Positions 46,778 through 58,573 of a DNA stretch of 64,000 bases are shown here, one piece after another. A model generated the notes under the pieces. It worked only from the letters and a program-made list of their open reading frames with translations. It did not search any database and had not been told where the DNA came from. The first letter of the stretch is position 1; the number at the start of each line of letters is the position of its first letter. A program made the position numbers and the translations under genes. The DNA is from Gp6-AA40 sp036407095 (lineage in GTDB: Bacteria > Acidobacteriota > Vicinamibacteria > Vicinamibacterales > UBA2999). The stretch lies in contig DASWZV010000151.1 of assembly GCA_036407095.1 (NCBI GenBank), positions 1 to 64,000 on the forward strand, given 5' to 3'.

Positions 46778-47245
46778 ATGTCCACACGCGATCCCGATCG
46801 GCGTCAGTTCTTCGCGCGCGTCGTCAAATCGATTCAAGCGGCAATCGGCGGTACGTTAGGAGTTGTACTTGGCGGTTCGATTCTCTCGCCGAGTTTTTCC
46901 TCGCGCGAGGAGCACTGGCTGCCGGCGGCCAGTCTCAGCGGCCTTCCCGACAACGCGCCGACGTCGATCACGCTGCGCATCGTGCGCGAAGACGGCTACA
47001 GTCAGATCGTCGATCACCGCACGGTGTTTCTCGTGAAGAGCGGCGCCGAGGTCATCGCGCTCGATCCCACGTGCACGCACCTCGGGTGCCGCGTGCGATG
47101 GGAGTCTGAGAACCATGTCCTGCGCTGTCCATGTCACGGTGGTGTGTACGACCACCTCGGAAACGTGAAATCCGGTCCGCCTCCCGCGCCACTCCCCAGG
47201 CTCGCGACCAAGATCGACAACGATCAGATTCTGGTTCAGATCTAG
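46778..47245 (+). CDS. Rieske iron-sulfur protein of a bc-type complex
   Basis: A 155-residue protein. The N terminus has a twin-arginine-like anchor (DPDRRQFFARVVKSIQAAIG) with the helix GGTLGVVLGGSIL. The 2Fe-2S cluster motifs are CTHLGCRVRW and CPCHGGVYDHLGNVKSGPPP. VFLVKSGAEVIALDPTCTHL is typical. It would be the Rieske subunit of a cytochrome bc/b6f-like quinol oxidoreductase, with the cytochrome b/c fusion encoded 110 nt downstream. The gap 47246-47354 shows no gene. No separate cytochrome c1 gene is present; the fusion partner replaces it. Confidence 0.9.
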   Translation: MSTRDPDRRQFFARVVKSIQAAIGGTLGVVLGGSILSPSFSSREEHWLPAASLSGLPDNAPTSITLRIVREDGYSQIVDHRTVFLVKSGAEVIALDPTCTHLGCRVRWESENHVLRCPCHGGVYDHLGNVKSGPPPAPLPRLATKIDNDQILVQI

Positions 47246-47354
47246 TGGTATGTCCTTCAAGAGTTGGAACTGGCCGCTCCGATGTCGCGGCCAGCAGAAC
47301 CGAGATCGAACCCTCGTTGTGACCATGACTTCTTCAGTTGAGACGGTCCAGTAG

Positions 47355-48938
47355 ATGGCCTCTTGGTACGCGCTGCTCGATTGGCTCGACTCGCGCACAG
47401 GCTGGCGTACGGGTCGACGACATCTGCTCGAGGAGCCGATTCCGGCGGGAGTGGGCTGGTGGTTCGTGACCGGCAGCGTGCTGTTGATGCTGCTCGCGGT
47501 GCAGCTCATTACCGGCGTCGTGCTCGCGATGTATTACGTGCCGTCACCCGAGCATGCCTACGACAGCATCCGCTACATCATGGAGCGCCTCACGTTCGGG
47601 CGCATCCTGCGCGGCCTGCACTTCTTCGGTGCCAGCTTCATCGTCGTGGCCGCGGTGATCCACATGCTGCGCGTCGTGGCGCTCGGCTCGTACAAGAAGC
47701 CGCGCGAGGTCACGTGGATTTCCGGCGTCCTGCTCCTGCTCGTCATTCTCGGATTCGCTCTGAGCGGATACCTGCTGCCGTGGGATCAGAAGGCGTACTG
47801 GGCGACCACTGTCACGATCAACATCGCCCGCAGCGGGCCGATGGGCGAGTTCATCGCGGGTCTGCTCAAAGGTGGATCGACGCTCGGCTCGCTCACGCTG
47901 CTGCGCTGGTACGCCGCGCACGTCTTTCTGCTGCCAGCCGCGCTCATTGGCTTCGTGCTCGCACATCTGTTTCTGATGCGTCGTCATGGCATCTCGGGGA
48001 TGCTTCGGCCCGTGCCCGGTGCGCCGAAGCCGTTCTATCCGTATCACGCGCTGAAGGACACGATTGCCGGCGCGCTCGTCTTCGCCCTGCTCATCACATT
48101 CGCTGCGACGTTTCGGGCGCCGCTCGATGCGATGGCCGATCCCGCGGACGCCAACTACGTGCCTCGGCCCGAGTGGTACTTCCTGAGTCTCTTTCAGCTG
48201 CTGAAGTATTTCCCCGGCCCGCTCGAGCCGGTGGCGACGATGGTGATCCCCGGACTGGTCGTGGCGGTCCTGCTGCTCCTGCCGTTCCTCGATCGCGGGC
48301 CCGATCGCCGTTTCTACAAGCGACCGCTCGTGACCAGCGGCTTTGCGGTCATCGGGCTGAGCATCATCGTGCTCACCTACCTCGGGTACAAGGACACGCC
48401 AGCGCACGCGAACCCTGCGGTGTGGGGCCCGTTGCCGCTCGCTGGGGCCGAGTTCGCAAACGACAAGCGCTGCCAGCGGTGTCATGTCGTGGGCGGCGTC
48501 GCGAACCCGATCGCGGCGACGCGCCTCACGCGGGAGCCCTCATGGCTGGTCGCGCACGTGCGCGATCCGGAGATGATCGGTCCCGGACTGCGTGAGCCGC
48601 CCAATGGGGGCATGAACGAGGGGCAGGCGCGATCGATCGCGAGCTACTTGCGCAAAGTCCGCATCGGCGCACCTGTGCCGTCGGTCCCCGAGGCTGAGCG
48701 TCGCGCGTCGATCGTCTTCGGCCGCTACTGCGCGAGCTGCCACATGATCGACGGGGAGGGAGGCGCGGTCGGACCCGACTTGTCGCGAGTCGGCGCACGG
48801 CACGACGCGGCCTGGCTGAAGCCGTGGATCACGCAGCCCGATGCGGTCGACCCAGCGGCCAGCATGCCAGCCTTCGGAGAAGTGTTGAGCGGGCAGGAGA
48901 TGGCGGCGATCGTCGCCTACCTTGCCGACCGAAGGTAA
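47355..48938 (+). CDS. Cytochrome b fused to two cytochrome c domains
   Basis: A 527-residue membrane protein. Residues 1-350 are cytochrome b with both halves: heme-ligand helices HFFGASFIVVAAVIHML and HVFLLPAALIGFVLAHLFLM, quinol-site loop WDQKAYWATTV, and the Qo motif PEWYF in YVPRPEWYFLSLFQLLKYFP. About eight helices continue to LTYLGYKDTP. From about 370 the chain is periplasmic, with a CQRCH heme-binding motif (RCQRCHVVGG) and a second in YCASCHMIDGEGG, with ASMPAFGEVL probably giving a Met ligand. So b and c subunits of the bc complex are one polypeptide, a known arrangement in some phyla. Partner: the Rieske gene upstream. Confidence 0.9.
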   Translation: MASWYALLDWLDSRTGWRTGRRHLLEEPIPAGVGWWFVTGSVLLMLLAVQLITGVVLAMYYVPSPEHAYDSIRYIMERLTFGRILRGLHFFGASFIVVAAVIHMLRVVALGSYKKPREVTWISGVLLLLVILGFALSGYLLPWDQKAYWATTVTINIARSGPMGEFIAGLLKGGSTLGSLTLLRWYAAHVFLLPAALIGFVLAHLFLMRRHGISGMLRPVPGAPKPFYPYHALKDTIAGALVFALLITFAATFRAPLDAMADPADANYVPRPEWYFLSLFQLLKYFPGPLEPVATMVIPGLVVAVLLLLPFLDRGPDRRFYKRPLVTSGFAVIGLSIIVLTYLGYKDTPAHANPAVWGPLPLAGAEFANDKRCQRCHVVGGVANPIAATRLTREPSWLVAHVRDPEMIGPGLREPPNGGMNEGQARSIASYLRKVRIGAPVPSVPEAERRASIVFGRYCASCHMIDGEGGAVGPDLSRVGARHDAAWLKPWITQPDAVDPAASMPAFGEVLSGQEMAAIVAYLADRR

Positions 48939-49085
48939 GTTGTTGATATCTCAGCTAGTTGACTGCGGCTCCCTGGGTGCCGCATCGCACCGCCTCATGA
49001 CCGCGCGTTCGAGCATCGGTGACAGTGGCCGACAGTACCATTGCGGTGGAATTGCCTGGCCGATAAAGAGTGGCCTGTCAGTTGG

Positions 49086-49115
49086 TTGCGTGCCCGGAAC
49101 GGAGCATGCTATATT
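49086..49115 (+). promoter_or_regulatory. Predicted promoter of the str operon
   Basis: TTGCGT (49086-49091) and TATATT (49110-49115) with an 18 bp spacer resemble a vegetative promoter. It is the best candidate in the 500 bp gap before rpsL and would give a leader of about 315 nt. The gap also holds an AGCCC/GGGCT hairpin followed by TTTT near 49172-49210, a possible attenuator. No gene is seen in 48939-49438. Confidence 0.4.
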
Positions 49116-49374
49116 CGTCAGGTTCTCTTGGAGCTAGGACACCCTATCTAGCCTCCACCACGCTGGAAAGAAGCCCCGCATCGCTAGGAGCAGGCGGGCT
49201 GTTTTCCTGGAGAGGACGCGGACGGTATCACCGTCCCTCCGTGCATTCAACAAAGTAGGGGATTGCAGTTTCAGGCGCCAGACGCGGCATCGCGTGTGTC
49301 GATGTCGTTCTTCAGGCCTGGACGGACAGCGAGTGGCCGTGCTCGCAGGAATCGAATTGGGTCGGAGGTCATTT

Positions 49375-49418
49375 TTCGAGGACACCTCTGACCGTGCACG
49401 GAATGGCGTGTCCTCGAA
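49375..49418 (+). promoter_or_regulatory. Leader hairpin directly upstream of rpsL
   Basis: TTCGAGGACAC (49375-49385) pairs perfectly with GTGTCCTCGAA (49408-49418), 11 bp, with a 22 nt loop, ending 20 nt before the rpsL start codon. Ribosomal-protein operons are often controlled by such leader structures (autogenous repression by S7 in E. coli acts within the str mRNA). Whether this one is a regulator or a processing site is inference. Confidence 0.5.
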
Positions 49419-49438
49419 GAAGTGACTTCACATCTCGT

Positions 49439-49813
<375 letters not shown>

Positions 49814-49822
49814 GACATCGCC

Positions 49823-50296
49823 ATGCCCCGCAGACGAGAAATCCCGAAGCGCGAACTGGCCGCCGACCCGCTCTACAACAGCGTGCTCGTCAGCAAGTTC
49901 ATCAACACCGTGATGCACGACGGCAAGCGCAGCACCGCCGAGCGCATCCTCTATAAGAGCTTCGACATCATCAAAGAGCGCACCGGTGACGACCCGCTCA
50001 AGGTGTTCAAGAAGGCGCTCGACAACGTGAAGCCGAGTCTCGAGGTGAAGTCACGTCGCGTCGGCGGCTCGAACTATCAGGTGCCGGTCGAAGTGAACCC
50101 GAATCGTCGCCTCTCGCTCAGCATCCGCTGGCTGGTCGGCTACGCGCGCGATCGCGGCGACGGCAAGACGATGCAGGAGAAACTCGCAAACGAATTGCTC
50201 GACGCGTCGAACCTGCGTGGCGGCGCCGTCAAGAAGCGCGAAGACACGCACCGGATGGCCGAAGCCAACAAGGCATTCGCCCACTATCGCTGGTAA
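49823..50296 (+). CDS. rpsG: 30S ribosomal protein S7
   Basis: A 157-residue S7, 9 nt after rpsL. PRRREIPKRELAADPLYNSV, KFINTVMHDGKRSTAERILY, KSRRVGGSNYQVPVEVNPNR and a C-terminal KREDTHRMAEANKAFAHYRW are standard. S7 nucleates assembly of the 30S head and in E. coli represses the str operon. Confidence 0.98.
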   Translation: MPRRREIPKRELAADPLYNSVLVSKFINTVMHDGKRSTAERILYKSFDIIKERTGDDPLKVFKKALDNVKPSLEVKSRRVGGSNYQVPVEVNPNRRLSLSIRWLVGYARDRGDGKTMQEKLANELLDASNLRGGAVKKREDTHRMAEANKAFAHYRW

Positions 50297-50305
50297 GTGG
50301 TGTAG

Positions 50306-50331
50306 GCCGGGTCTTGTGGTGTAGACCCGGC
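50306..50331. repeat. GCCGGGTCT hairpin in the rpsG-fusA gap
   Basis: GCCGGGTCT (50306-50314) pairs with AGACCCGGC (50323-50331), loop 8 nt, preceded by GTAG. Same stem type as 11234 and 58574. It lies inside the str operon, about 60 nt before fusA. Confidence 0.8.
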
Positions 50332-50388
50332 GTAAGAGTCGGAAATCGCAGCAAAACGTTAGGAAGCAGCTAGAGAAACGGATCGGCA

Positions 50389-52503
<2,115 letters not shown>

Positions 52504-52622
52504 GGCCTCAGGAATCAGGCCTCGGGCCCCAGGGCTGGGCAAGGATTTAGGCATGAGCGCTGAGGCTTCAGGACTGAGGCCTTGGACAGCACTGAGGCCT
52601 GGGGCCTGAGCCCTGAGGCCTA
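52504..52622. repeat. AGGCCTC heptamer array, fusA-tuf gap
   Basis: Words such as GAGGCCTCAGG, AGGCCTCGGG, TGAGGCTTCAGG, TGAGGCCT and CCTGAGGCCT fill the gap from the fusA stop to just before the tuf ribosome binding site. The words are near-palindromic (AGGCCT), so the RNA could fold on itself. One of four such arrays in this operon (also 54264, 55054, 60751). Confidence 0.8.
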
Positions 52623-52639
52623 CGACGGGAGCGACAGAC

Positions 52640-53838
<1,199 letters not shown>

Positions 53839-53839
<1 letters not shown>

Positions 53840-53920
53840 GAATCAGGAGTCAGGAATCAGGAATCAGCTCTGGCCTTGGAATCAGGCCTGATTCCCCCTG
53901 ATTCCCGATTCCCAAAAGGA
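53839..53920. repeat. GGAATCA heptamer array, tuf-rpsJ gap
   Basis: GGAATCA, GGAGTCA, GGAATCA, GGAATCA in seven-base steps, then GGAATCAGG directly followed by inverted CCTGATTCC, CCTGATTCC, CGATTCC. The halves can form a hairpin. The last part (AAAAGG) probably serves as the rpsJ ribosome binding site. Confidence 0.85.
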
Positions 53921-53927
53921 TTCAGTT

Positions 53928-54263
53928 ATGGCTATGTTCTCAGACAAAATTCGAATCCGCCTCAAAGCGTACGACTCGCGGATTCTCGACCAGTCGACCG
54001 GCGAGATCGTCGACACGGCCAAGCGCACCGGCGCGAGGCTGGCGGGCCCGATTCCGCTGCCGACCGCGAAGAACAAGTGGACGGTGCTGCGCTCGCCGCA
54101 CGTCGACAAGAAATCGCGCGAGCAGTTCGAGATCCGCACGCACAAGCGGCTGATCGACATCTTCGAGCCGACGCCGCAGACGGTCGACGCGTTGATGAAG
54201 CTCGATCTGCCCGCCGGTGTGGACGTGGAGATCAAGGCGTTCGGCAAGGAACACGGGAAATGA
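53928..54263 (+). CDS. rpsJ: 30S ribosomal protein S10
   Basis: A 111-residue S10. KIRIRLKAYDSRILDQSTGE, GPIPLPTAKNKWTVLRSPHV and KKSREQFEIRTHKRLIDIFE are standard, and the C terminus FGKEHGK is only slightly longer than usual. S10 also binds NusB in antitermination. First gene of the S10 segment; AAAAGG precedes ATG 53928. Confidence 0.97.
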   Translation: MAMFSDKIRIRLKAYDSRILDQSTGEIVDTAKRTGARLAGPIPLPTAKNKWTVLRSPHVDKKSREQFEIRTHKRLIDIFEPTPQTVDALMKLDLPAGVDVEIKAFGKEHGK

Positions 54264-54357
54264 GGCCTCAGGGGCCAGGGCCCAGGCCTCAGGGCTGGGC
54301 CAGGCCCGAGGCCTCGAACAGCCCTGGGCCCCGAGGCCCGAGGCCTGAAGCCTGATA
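54264..54357. repeat. AGGCCTC heptamer array, rpsJ-rplC gap
   Basis: AGGCCTC, AGGGGCC, AGGGCCC, AGGCCTC, AGGGCTG in seven-base steps, then AGGCCCGAGGCCTCG, CCCTGGGCCCCGAGGCCCG and AGGCCTGAAGCCTG. It runs directly from the rpsJ stop codon to 12 nt before rplC. Confidence 0.85.
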
Positions 54358-54369
54358 GGGACAGCCAAG

Positions 54370-55053
54370 ATGGTGAACGGAATAATCGGCAAGAAAGTTG
54401 GGATGACCCAGTTGTTCGACGCCGATGGAAGTGTGCATCCAGCGACCGTGCTCAAGGCCGGCCCGTGCGTCGTCGCGCAGGTGAAGACGAAAGAGACCGA
54501 CGGCTACGAAGCGGTGCAGCTCGGGTTCGTCGATGCCAGACCGACCAAGGAGAACAAGCCGACGCAGGGGCACTTCAAGAAGTCTGGCGTGCCGGCGACG
54601 CGCGTGACCCGGGAAGTGCAGCTGAAGGCCGGCGACGATCCGGTCAAGGCGGGCGATCAGATCAGCGTCTCCATCTTCGCCGATGGCGAGCGCGTCGACG
54701 TCGTCGGCACCAGCCGGGGCAAGGGTTTTCAGGGCGTCGTCAAGCGGCATCACTTCAAGGGCGGCCGCGCGACGCACGGCTCGATGTTCCACCGCGCGCC
54801 CGGGTCGATTGGCGCGTCGTCGTATCCCTCGCGCGTCGTCCGCGGCATGCGCATGGGCGGCCACATGGGATCGGACCGCGTCACCGTGCGCAACCTGAAA
54901 GTGCTGCGCGTCGACGCGGAGAACAACCTGCTGATGCTCGAAGGCGCAGTGCCTGGCGGGCCGAACACGGTGGTGTTGATCCGCAAGGCCGTGGCTGCCA
55001 AGCGCATCAAGGTCGCGCAGGTGGAGCCGGTGAAGAAGAAGGGCAAGAAATAA
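54370..55053 (+). CDS. rplC: 50S ribosomal protein L3
   Basis: A 227-residue L3. VNGIIGKKVGMTQLFDADGS, GKGFQGVVKRHHFKGGRATH and GSIGASSYPSRVVRGMRMGG (the loop whose Gln is methylated in E. coli lies nearby) are standard. L3 approaches the peptidyl transferase centre and nucleates 50S assembly. The C-terminal tail KRIKVAQVEPVKKKGKK is a short basic extension. Confidence 0.97.
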   Translation: MVNGIIGKKVGMTQLFDADGSVHPATVLKAGPCVVAQVKTKETDGYEAVQLGFVDARPTKENKPTQGHFKKSGVPATRVTREVQLKAGDDPVKAGDQISVSIFADGERVDVVGTSRGKGFQGVVKRHHFKGGRATHGSMFHRAPGSIGASSYPSRVVRGMRMGGHMGSDRVTVRNLKVLRVDAENNLLMLEGAVPGGPNTVVLIRKAVAAKRIKVAQVEPVKKKGKK

Positions 55054-55143
55054 GGCCCCAGGCCTCAGGCCTCAGGGCTCAGGGCTGGGCTAGACCCCAG
55101 ACTGATGCCTGCTGAGGCCCGAGCCTGGGCCCTGAGGCCTGTA
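55054..55143. repeat. AGGCCTC heptamer array, rplC-rplD gap
   Basis: AGGCCCC, AGGCCTC, AGGCCTC, AGGGCTC, AGGGCTG, then inverted-type words GAGGCCCGAGCCTGGGCCCT and GAGGCCT. It occupies the gap up to 4 nt before the rplD ATG, so no other Shine-Dalgarno sequence is evident there. Confidence 0.85.
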
Positions 55144-55146
55144 GTT

Positions 55147-55797
55147 ATGACTGTCGATGTAGTCAACCAGCAGAACGAGAAAATCGGATCACTCGATCTG
55201 AACGACGCCGTGTTCGGCGGCCGGGTGAAGACCGATTTGATTCACGCGTCGGTGATCCGTGCCAACGCGGCGGAGCGGCGCGGCACGCACGCGACCAAGA
55301 ACCGCGCGCTCGTCAGCGGCTCGGGGAAGAAGCCCTGGCGGCAGAAAGGCACCGGCCGCGCCCGTGTCGGCGAGATCAGAAATCCCCTCTGGCGCAAGGG
55401 CGGCACGGTGTTCGGGCCGCAGCCGCGCAGCTACGAATATCAACTCCCCAAGAAGGTGGAGAAGGGCGCGCTGCGCGCGGCGCTCACCCAGAAGCTGCGC
55501 GACGGCGAGGTGATCGTCGTCGATGCGCTCAGCGTGGGCGAGATCAAGACCAAAGCTGCGGCGGAGATGTTGAAGCGGCTGGGCGTGAGCGGCGGAAAGA
55601 ACGCCACCGCAAAGAAAGCCAGCAAAGTGCTGCTCGTCGACGTCAAGCCCGAGGATCGGCTCGCGTTGTCGGTGCGCAACATCGAGGGCGTGCAGCTGCT
55701 CGCCAGCAATCGCATCAGCGCGCGCGACGTGATGGACACGCGGCGGGTTGTGCTGACAAGGGCGGCGATGGAAAAGCTGCAAGAGGCCCTTGGATGA
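55147..55797 (+). CDS. rplD: 50S ribosomal protein L4
   Basis: A 216-residue L4 starting at ATG 55147. DVVNQQNEKIGSLDLNDAVF opens the chain; the extended tunnel loop RGTHATKNRALVSGSGKKPW, RQKGTGRARVGEIRNPLWRK and GGTVFGPQPRSYEYQLPKKV is intact. In E. coli L4 represses the S10 operon. An Ala/Lys-rich insert (GGKNATAKKASK) lies before VLLVDVKPED. Confidence 0.97.
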   Translation: MTVDVVNQQNEKIGSLDLNDAVFGGRVKTDLIHASVIRANAAERRGTHATKNRALVSGSGKKPWRQKGTGRARVGEIRNPLWRKGGTVFGPQPRSYEYQLPKKVEKGALRAALTQKLRDGEVIVVDALSVGEIKTKAAAEMLKRLGVSGGKNATAKKASKVLLVDVKPEDRLALSVRNIEGVQLLASNRISARDVMDTRRVVLTRAAMEKLQEALG

Positions 55798-55799
55798 AA

Positions 55800-55874
55800 T
55801 TCAAGATGCACCATGCAAAACGCCCGTTGAGATAGCCAGTTCCTTTTTGCATTTTGCATTTTGACTTTTGCATT
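55800..55874. repeat. ATGCAAA/TGCATTT heptamer array, rplD-rplW gap
   Basis: Left arm ATTCAAGATGCACCATGCAAAA, right arm TTTTTGCATTTTGCATTT then TGACTTTTGCATTAC. It is homologous in word and end (TTTTGCATTACAG) to 21992-22094 and forms a hairpin in the ribosomal transcript. Confidence 0.85.
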
Positions 55875-55887
55875 ACAGAGACACGTC

Positions 55888-56178
55888 ATGAAGCTCACAG
55901 AAGTCATTCGGCGCCCGCTCATCACCGAGAAGACGACGGTGATCCGCGAGGAGAACCGGACGCTGGTGTTCCAGGTCGCGATGAACGCGAACAAGATCGA
56001 CATCAAGCGCGCCGTCGAGAAGCTCCTGGGCTCGAAGGTCGAGAGCGTGCGCACCTCGCTCGCGCACGGCAAGGTCAAGCGCCAGGGGCGCTCGATCGGC
56101 CGGCGCTCGGACTGGAAGAAGGCGTACGTGAAGCTGCGGGAAGGCGAGAAGCTGCCCGAGTTCCTGCAGGGAGCGTAG
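55888..56178 (+). CDS. rplW: 50S ribosomal protein L23
   Basis: A 96-residue L23 starting at ATG 55888. KLTEVIRRPLITEKTTVIRE, FQVAMNANKIDIKRAVEKLL and KRQGRSIGRRSDWKKAYVKL are standard. L23 sits at the tunnel exit and docks trigger factor and SRP; the acidic exit residue in the VESVRT region is kept. Four nt before rplB. Confidence 0.97.
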   Translation: MKLTEVIRRPLITEKTTVIREENRTLVFQVAMNANKIDIKRAVEKLLGSKVESVRTSLAHGKVKRQGRSIGRRSDWKKAYVKLREGEKLPEFLQGA

Positions 56179-56182
56179 ACAG

Positions 56183-57007
56183 ATGCCAATACGTAAATAC
56201 AACCCGACGTCGCCCGGACTCCGCGGCAAGACCTCGCTCACCTTCGACGAGATCACGGCCAGCGAGCCGTACCGTCCGCTCACCGAGACGTTGCACCGCT
56301 CCGGTGGCCGGAACAATCAGGGTGAGCTGACCGCGTGGTGGCGGGGCGGCGGACACAAGCGCCTCTACCGGATCATCGACTTCAAGCGGGACAAGAAGAA
56401 CATCCCGGCGAAGGTCGAGACGGTCGAGTACGACCCGAACCGTTCGGCGCGGATTGCGCTCGTCACCTACGCGGATGGCGAGAAGCGCTACATCCTCCAG
56501 CCGGCCGGGATCAAGGTGGGCGACTCGATCGTCGCCGGCGACAGCGTGGACATCCTGCCGGGCAACTGTCTCCCGCTCAAGAGCATTCCGCTCGGCACGC
56601 AGATCCACAACGTGGAGCTGAAGCCCGGCAAGGGCGGACAGATCGCGCGCAGTGCCGGGTCGTGGGTCCAACTGGTCGCGCGCGAGGGCGCCTACGCGTC
56701 GGTCAAGATGCCGTCGGGCGAGATTCGCAAGATCAGCGTCGAGTGCGTCGCGACGATCGGGCAGGTCGGCAACATCGACCACGAGAACGTGTCGATTGGC
56801 AAGGCCGGCCGCAGCCGCTGGCTCGGCAAGCGTCCGCACGTGCGCGGCGTCGCGATGAACCCGGTCGATCACCCGCTCGGTGGTGGTGAAGGCAAGACCT
56901 CTGGTGGACGTCATCCGGTGTCGCCATGGGGCCAGCCGACGAAGGGCTACAAGACGCGCCGTCGGAAGGACACGAATCGCTTCATCGTACAGAGGCGTCC
57001 GAAGTAG
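56183..57007 (+). CDS. rplB: 50S ribosomal protein L2
   Basis: A 274-residue L2, full length. IRKYNPTSPGLRGKTSLTFD, GGGHKRLYRIIDFKRDKKNI and the catalytic-centre region GVAMNPVDHPLGGGEGKTSG (with the conserved His) are standard, as is the ending PTKGYKTRRRKDTNRFIVQR. L2 is needed for subunit joining and peptidyl transfer. Confidence 0.98.
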   Translation: MPIRKYNPTSPGLRGKTSLTFDEITASEPYRPLTETLHRSGGRNNQGELTAWWRGGGHKRLYRIIDFKRDKKNIPAKVETVEYDPNRSARIALVTYADGEKRYILQPAGIKVGDSIVAGDSVDILPGNCLPLKSIPLGTQIHNVELKPGKGGQIARSAGSWVQLVAREGAYASVKMPSGEIRKISVECVATIGQVGNIDHENVSIGKAGRSRWLGKRPHVRGVAMNPVDHPLGGGEGKTSGGRHPVSPWGQPTKGYKTRRRKDTNRFIVQRRPK

Positions 57008-57024
57008 GCAGCATAGGAACAAGC

Positions 57025-57363
57025 ATGAGTCGCTCACTGAAGAAAGGTCCCTTCGTCGACACGGCGCTGCTCGAAAAAGTCGAGTCGATGAATCGGGCGA
57101 ACGAGAAGAAGGTCGTCAAGACGTGGTCGCGCCGGTCGACGGTGATTCCCGAGATGGTGGGCCACACCATGGCGGTGCACAACGGGAAGAAGTTCATCCC
57201 GGTGTACGTGACCGAGAACATGGTGGGTCACAAGCTCGGCGAGTTCGCGCCGACGCGTACGTTCAAGGGCCACACCACGAAGACAGAGAAGGCGGCCCCG
57301 ACGGCCCCGGCATCTGGCGCACCGGCGGCCGGTGGCGGGTCGGCGCCCGCCGCGAAGTCGTAA
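57025..57363 (+). CDS. rpsS: 30S ribosomal protein S19 with C-terminal extension
   Basis: A 112-residue S19 starting at ATG 57025. SRSLKKGPFVDTALLEKVES, WSRRSTVIPEMVGHTMAVHN and GHKLGEFAPTRTFKGHTTKT are standard. S19 is usually about 92 residues; here residues 89-112 form a low-complexity tail (EKAAPTAPASGAPAAGGGSA) that is Ala/Pro/Gly-rich. The tail would reach the 30S head surface. Role unknown. Confidence 0.96.
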   Translation: MSRSLKKGPFVDTALLEKVESMNRANEKKVVKTWSRRSTVIPEMVGHTMAVHNGKKFIPVYVTENMVGHKLGEFAPTRTFKGHTTKTEKAAPTAPASGAPAAGGGSAPAAKS

Positions 57364-57375
57364 CGGGAGAGAGGC

Positions 57376-57849
57376 ATGGTTGAAGCACAGGCAACCGCGC
57401 GCGGTGTTCGCACCTCGGCCCAGAAGGCGGGTCTGGTCTGCGATCTGATCCGCGGCAAGAGCGTCAATCAGGCGCTGGCGACGCTGCAGTTCACGCGCAA
57501 GATGATCGCGCGTGAGATCGCGAAGGTGCTGCGTTCGGCGGTCGCCAACCTGCAGCAGCGGGACGGCTTCAGCGGCGACATCGATCGACTCTATGTCGCC
57601 GCCTGCTACGCGAATCAGGGGATGTCGATGAAGCGCGTGCGCCCGGCCCCGATGGGGCGTGCATACCGCGTGGTGAAGCGCACGGCGCACCTGACGGTCC
57701 GCGTGGCGGAGCGGCCGCTGAAGATCGCGAGCGCGGGCGACGAGCCCGCGGCGATGTCGGGACGCTCGCGTTCGGCGAACGCCGGCTCAACAGGTTCAGC
57801 TGGTGCAGCAGGTGCTCGCCGCGGCAAGAAAGCCGCGGCGACCGCGTAA
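57376..57849 (+). CDS. rplV: 50S ribosomal protein L22 with C-terminal extension
   Basis: A 157-residue L22; the usual length is about 110. Core: TARGVRTSAQKAGLVCDLIR, GKSVNQALATLQFTRKMIAR and the tunnel hairpin GMSMKRVRPAPMGRAYRVVK. Residues 117-157 are an Ala/Ser/Arg/Gly-rich tail (SGRSRSANAGSTGSAGAAGA) ending in RRGKKAAATA. The tail would extend from the ribosome surface. It is paired with the extension on S19 upstream. Confidence 0.96.
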   Translation: MVEAQATARGVRTSAQKAGLVCDLIRGKSVNQALATLQFTRKMIAREIAKVLRSAVANLQQRDGFSGDIDRLYVAACYANQGMSMKRVRPAPMGRAYRVVKRTAHLTVRVAERPLKIASAGDEPAAMSGRSRSANAGSTGSAGAAGARRGKKAAATA

Positions 57850-57868
57850 GAGGAAGAGAGGACTGACA

Positions 57869-58564
57869 GTGGGCCAGAAGGTTCACCCGTACGGATTCCG
57901 GCTGGGCTTCAACAAGACCTGGCGCTCGCGCTGGTACTCGGATCGCGATTACGCGAAGCTGCTCCATGAGGATCTCGCGCTTCGTGAAGATCTGAAGAAA
58001 CGCTTCTCGCACGCCGGCGTGTCGCGGATCGAGACCGAGCGCGCCGCCAACAACCTGAAGATCGACATCTACACGTCCCGCCCCGGGATCATCATCGGGC
58101 GCAAGGGGACGGAAGTCGACAAGTTGAAGCAGGAGATCCAGAAGCGCACGAGCCGCGAGGTCTTCATCAACATCCAGGAGATCCAGAAGCCCGAGCTCGA
58201 AGCGCAGCTCATCGCCGAATCGGTTGCCGTGCAGCTCGAGAAGCGCGTGGCGTTCCGCCGGGCGATGCGCAAGGCGGTGGAATCGGCGCTGCGGTTCGGG
58301 GCGCGCGGGATCAAGGTGCGCGTGTCGGGCCGCTTGAACGGCGCGGAGATCGCGCGCTCGGAGTGGTACCTGCACGGTCAGCTGCCGCTGCAGACCCTGC
58401 GCGCCGACATCGACTACGGATTCGCCGAGGCCAATACGACCTACGGGCAGATCGGCGTGAAGGTGTGGCTCTACAAGGGTGAGCGGCTGGTGCCGCGCGT
58501 CGGACGCGACGAGGAGTACCGCGATCGCGGTCCGCGTCGTCCGGCCGGTCGCGAGCAGCGATAG
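57869..58564 (+). CDS. rpsC: 30S ribosomal protein S3
   Basis: A 231-residue S3 from GTG 57869, with AGGAAGAGAGGA just upstream. GQKVHPYGFRLGFNKTWRSR, the KH domain loop SRPGIIIGRKGTEVDKLKQE and GQIGVKVWLYKGERLVPRVG are standard. S3 forms the mRNA entry helicase with S4 and S5. The end (RDRGPRRPAGREQR) is slightly basic. Confidence 0.98.
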   Translation: MGQKVHPYGFRLGFNKTWRSRWYSDRDYAKLLHEDLALREDLKKRFSHAGVSRIETERAANNLKIDIYTSRPGIIIGRKGTEVDKLKQEIQKRTSREVFINIQEIQKPELEAQLIAESVAVQLEKRVAFRRAMRKAVESALRFGARGIKVRVSGRLNGAEIARSEWYLHGQLPLQTLRADIDYGFAEANTTYGQIGVKVWLYKGERLVPRVGRDEEYRDRGPRRPAGREQR

Positions 58565-58573
58565 CGGGTGTAG

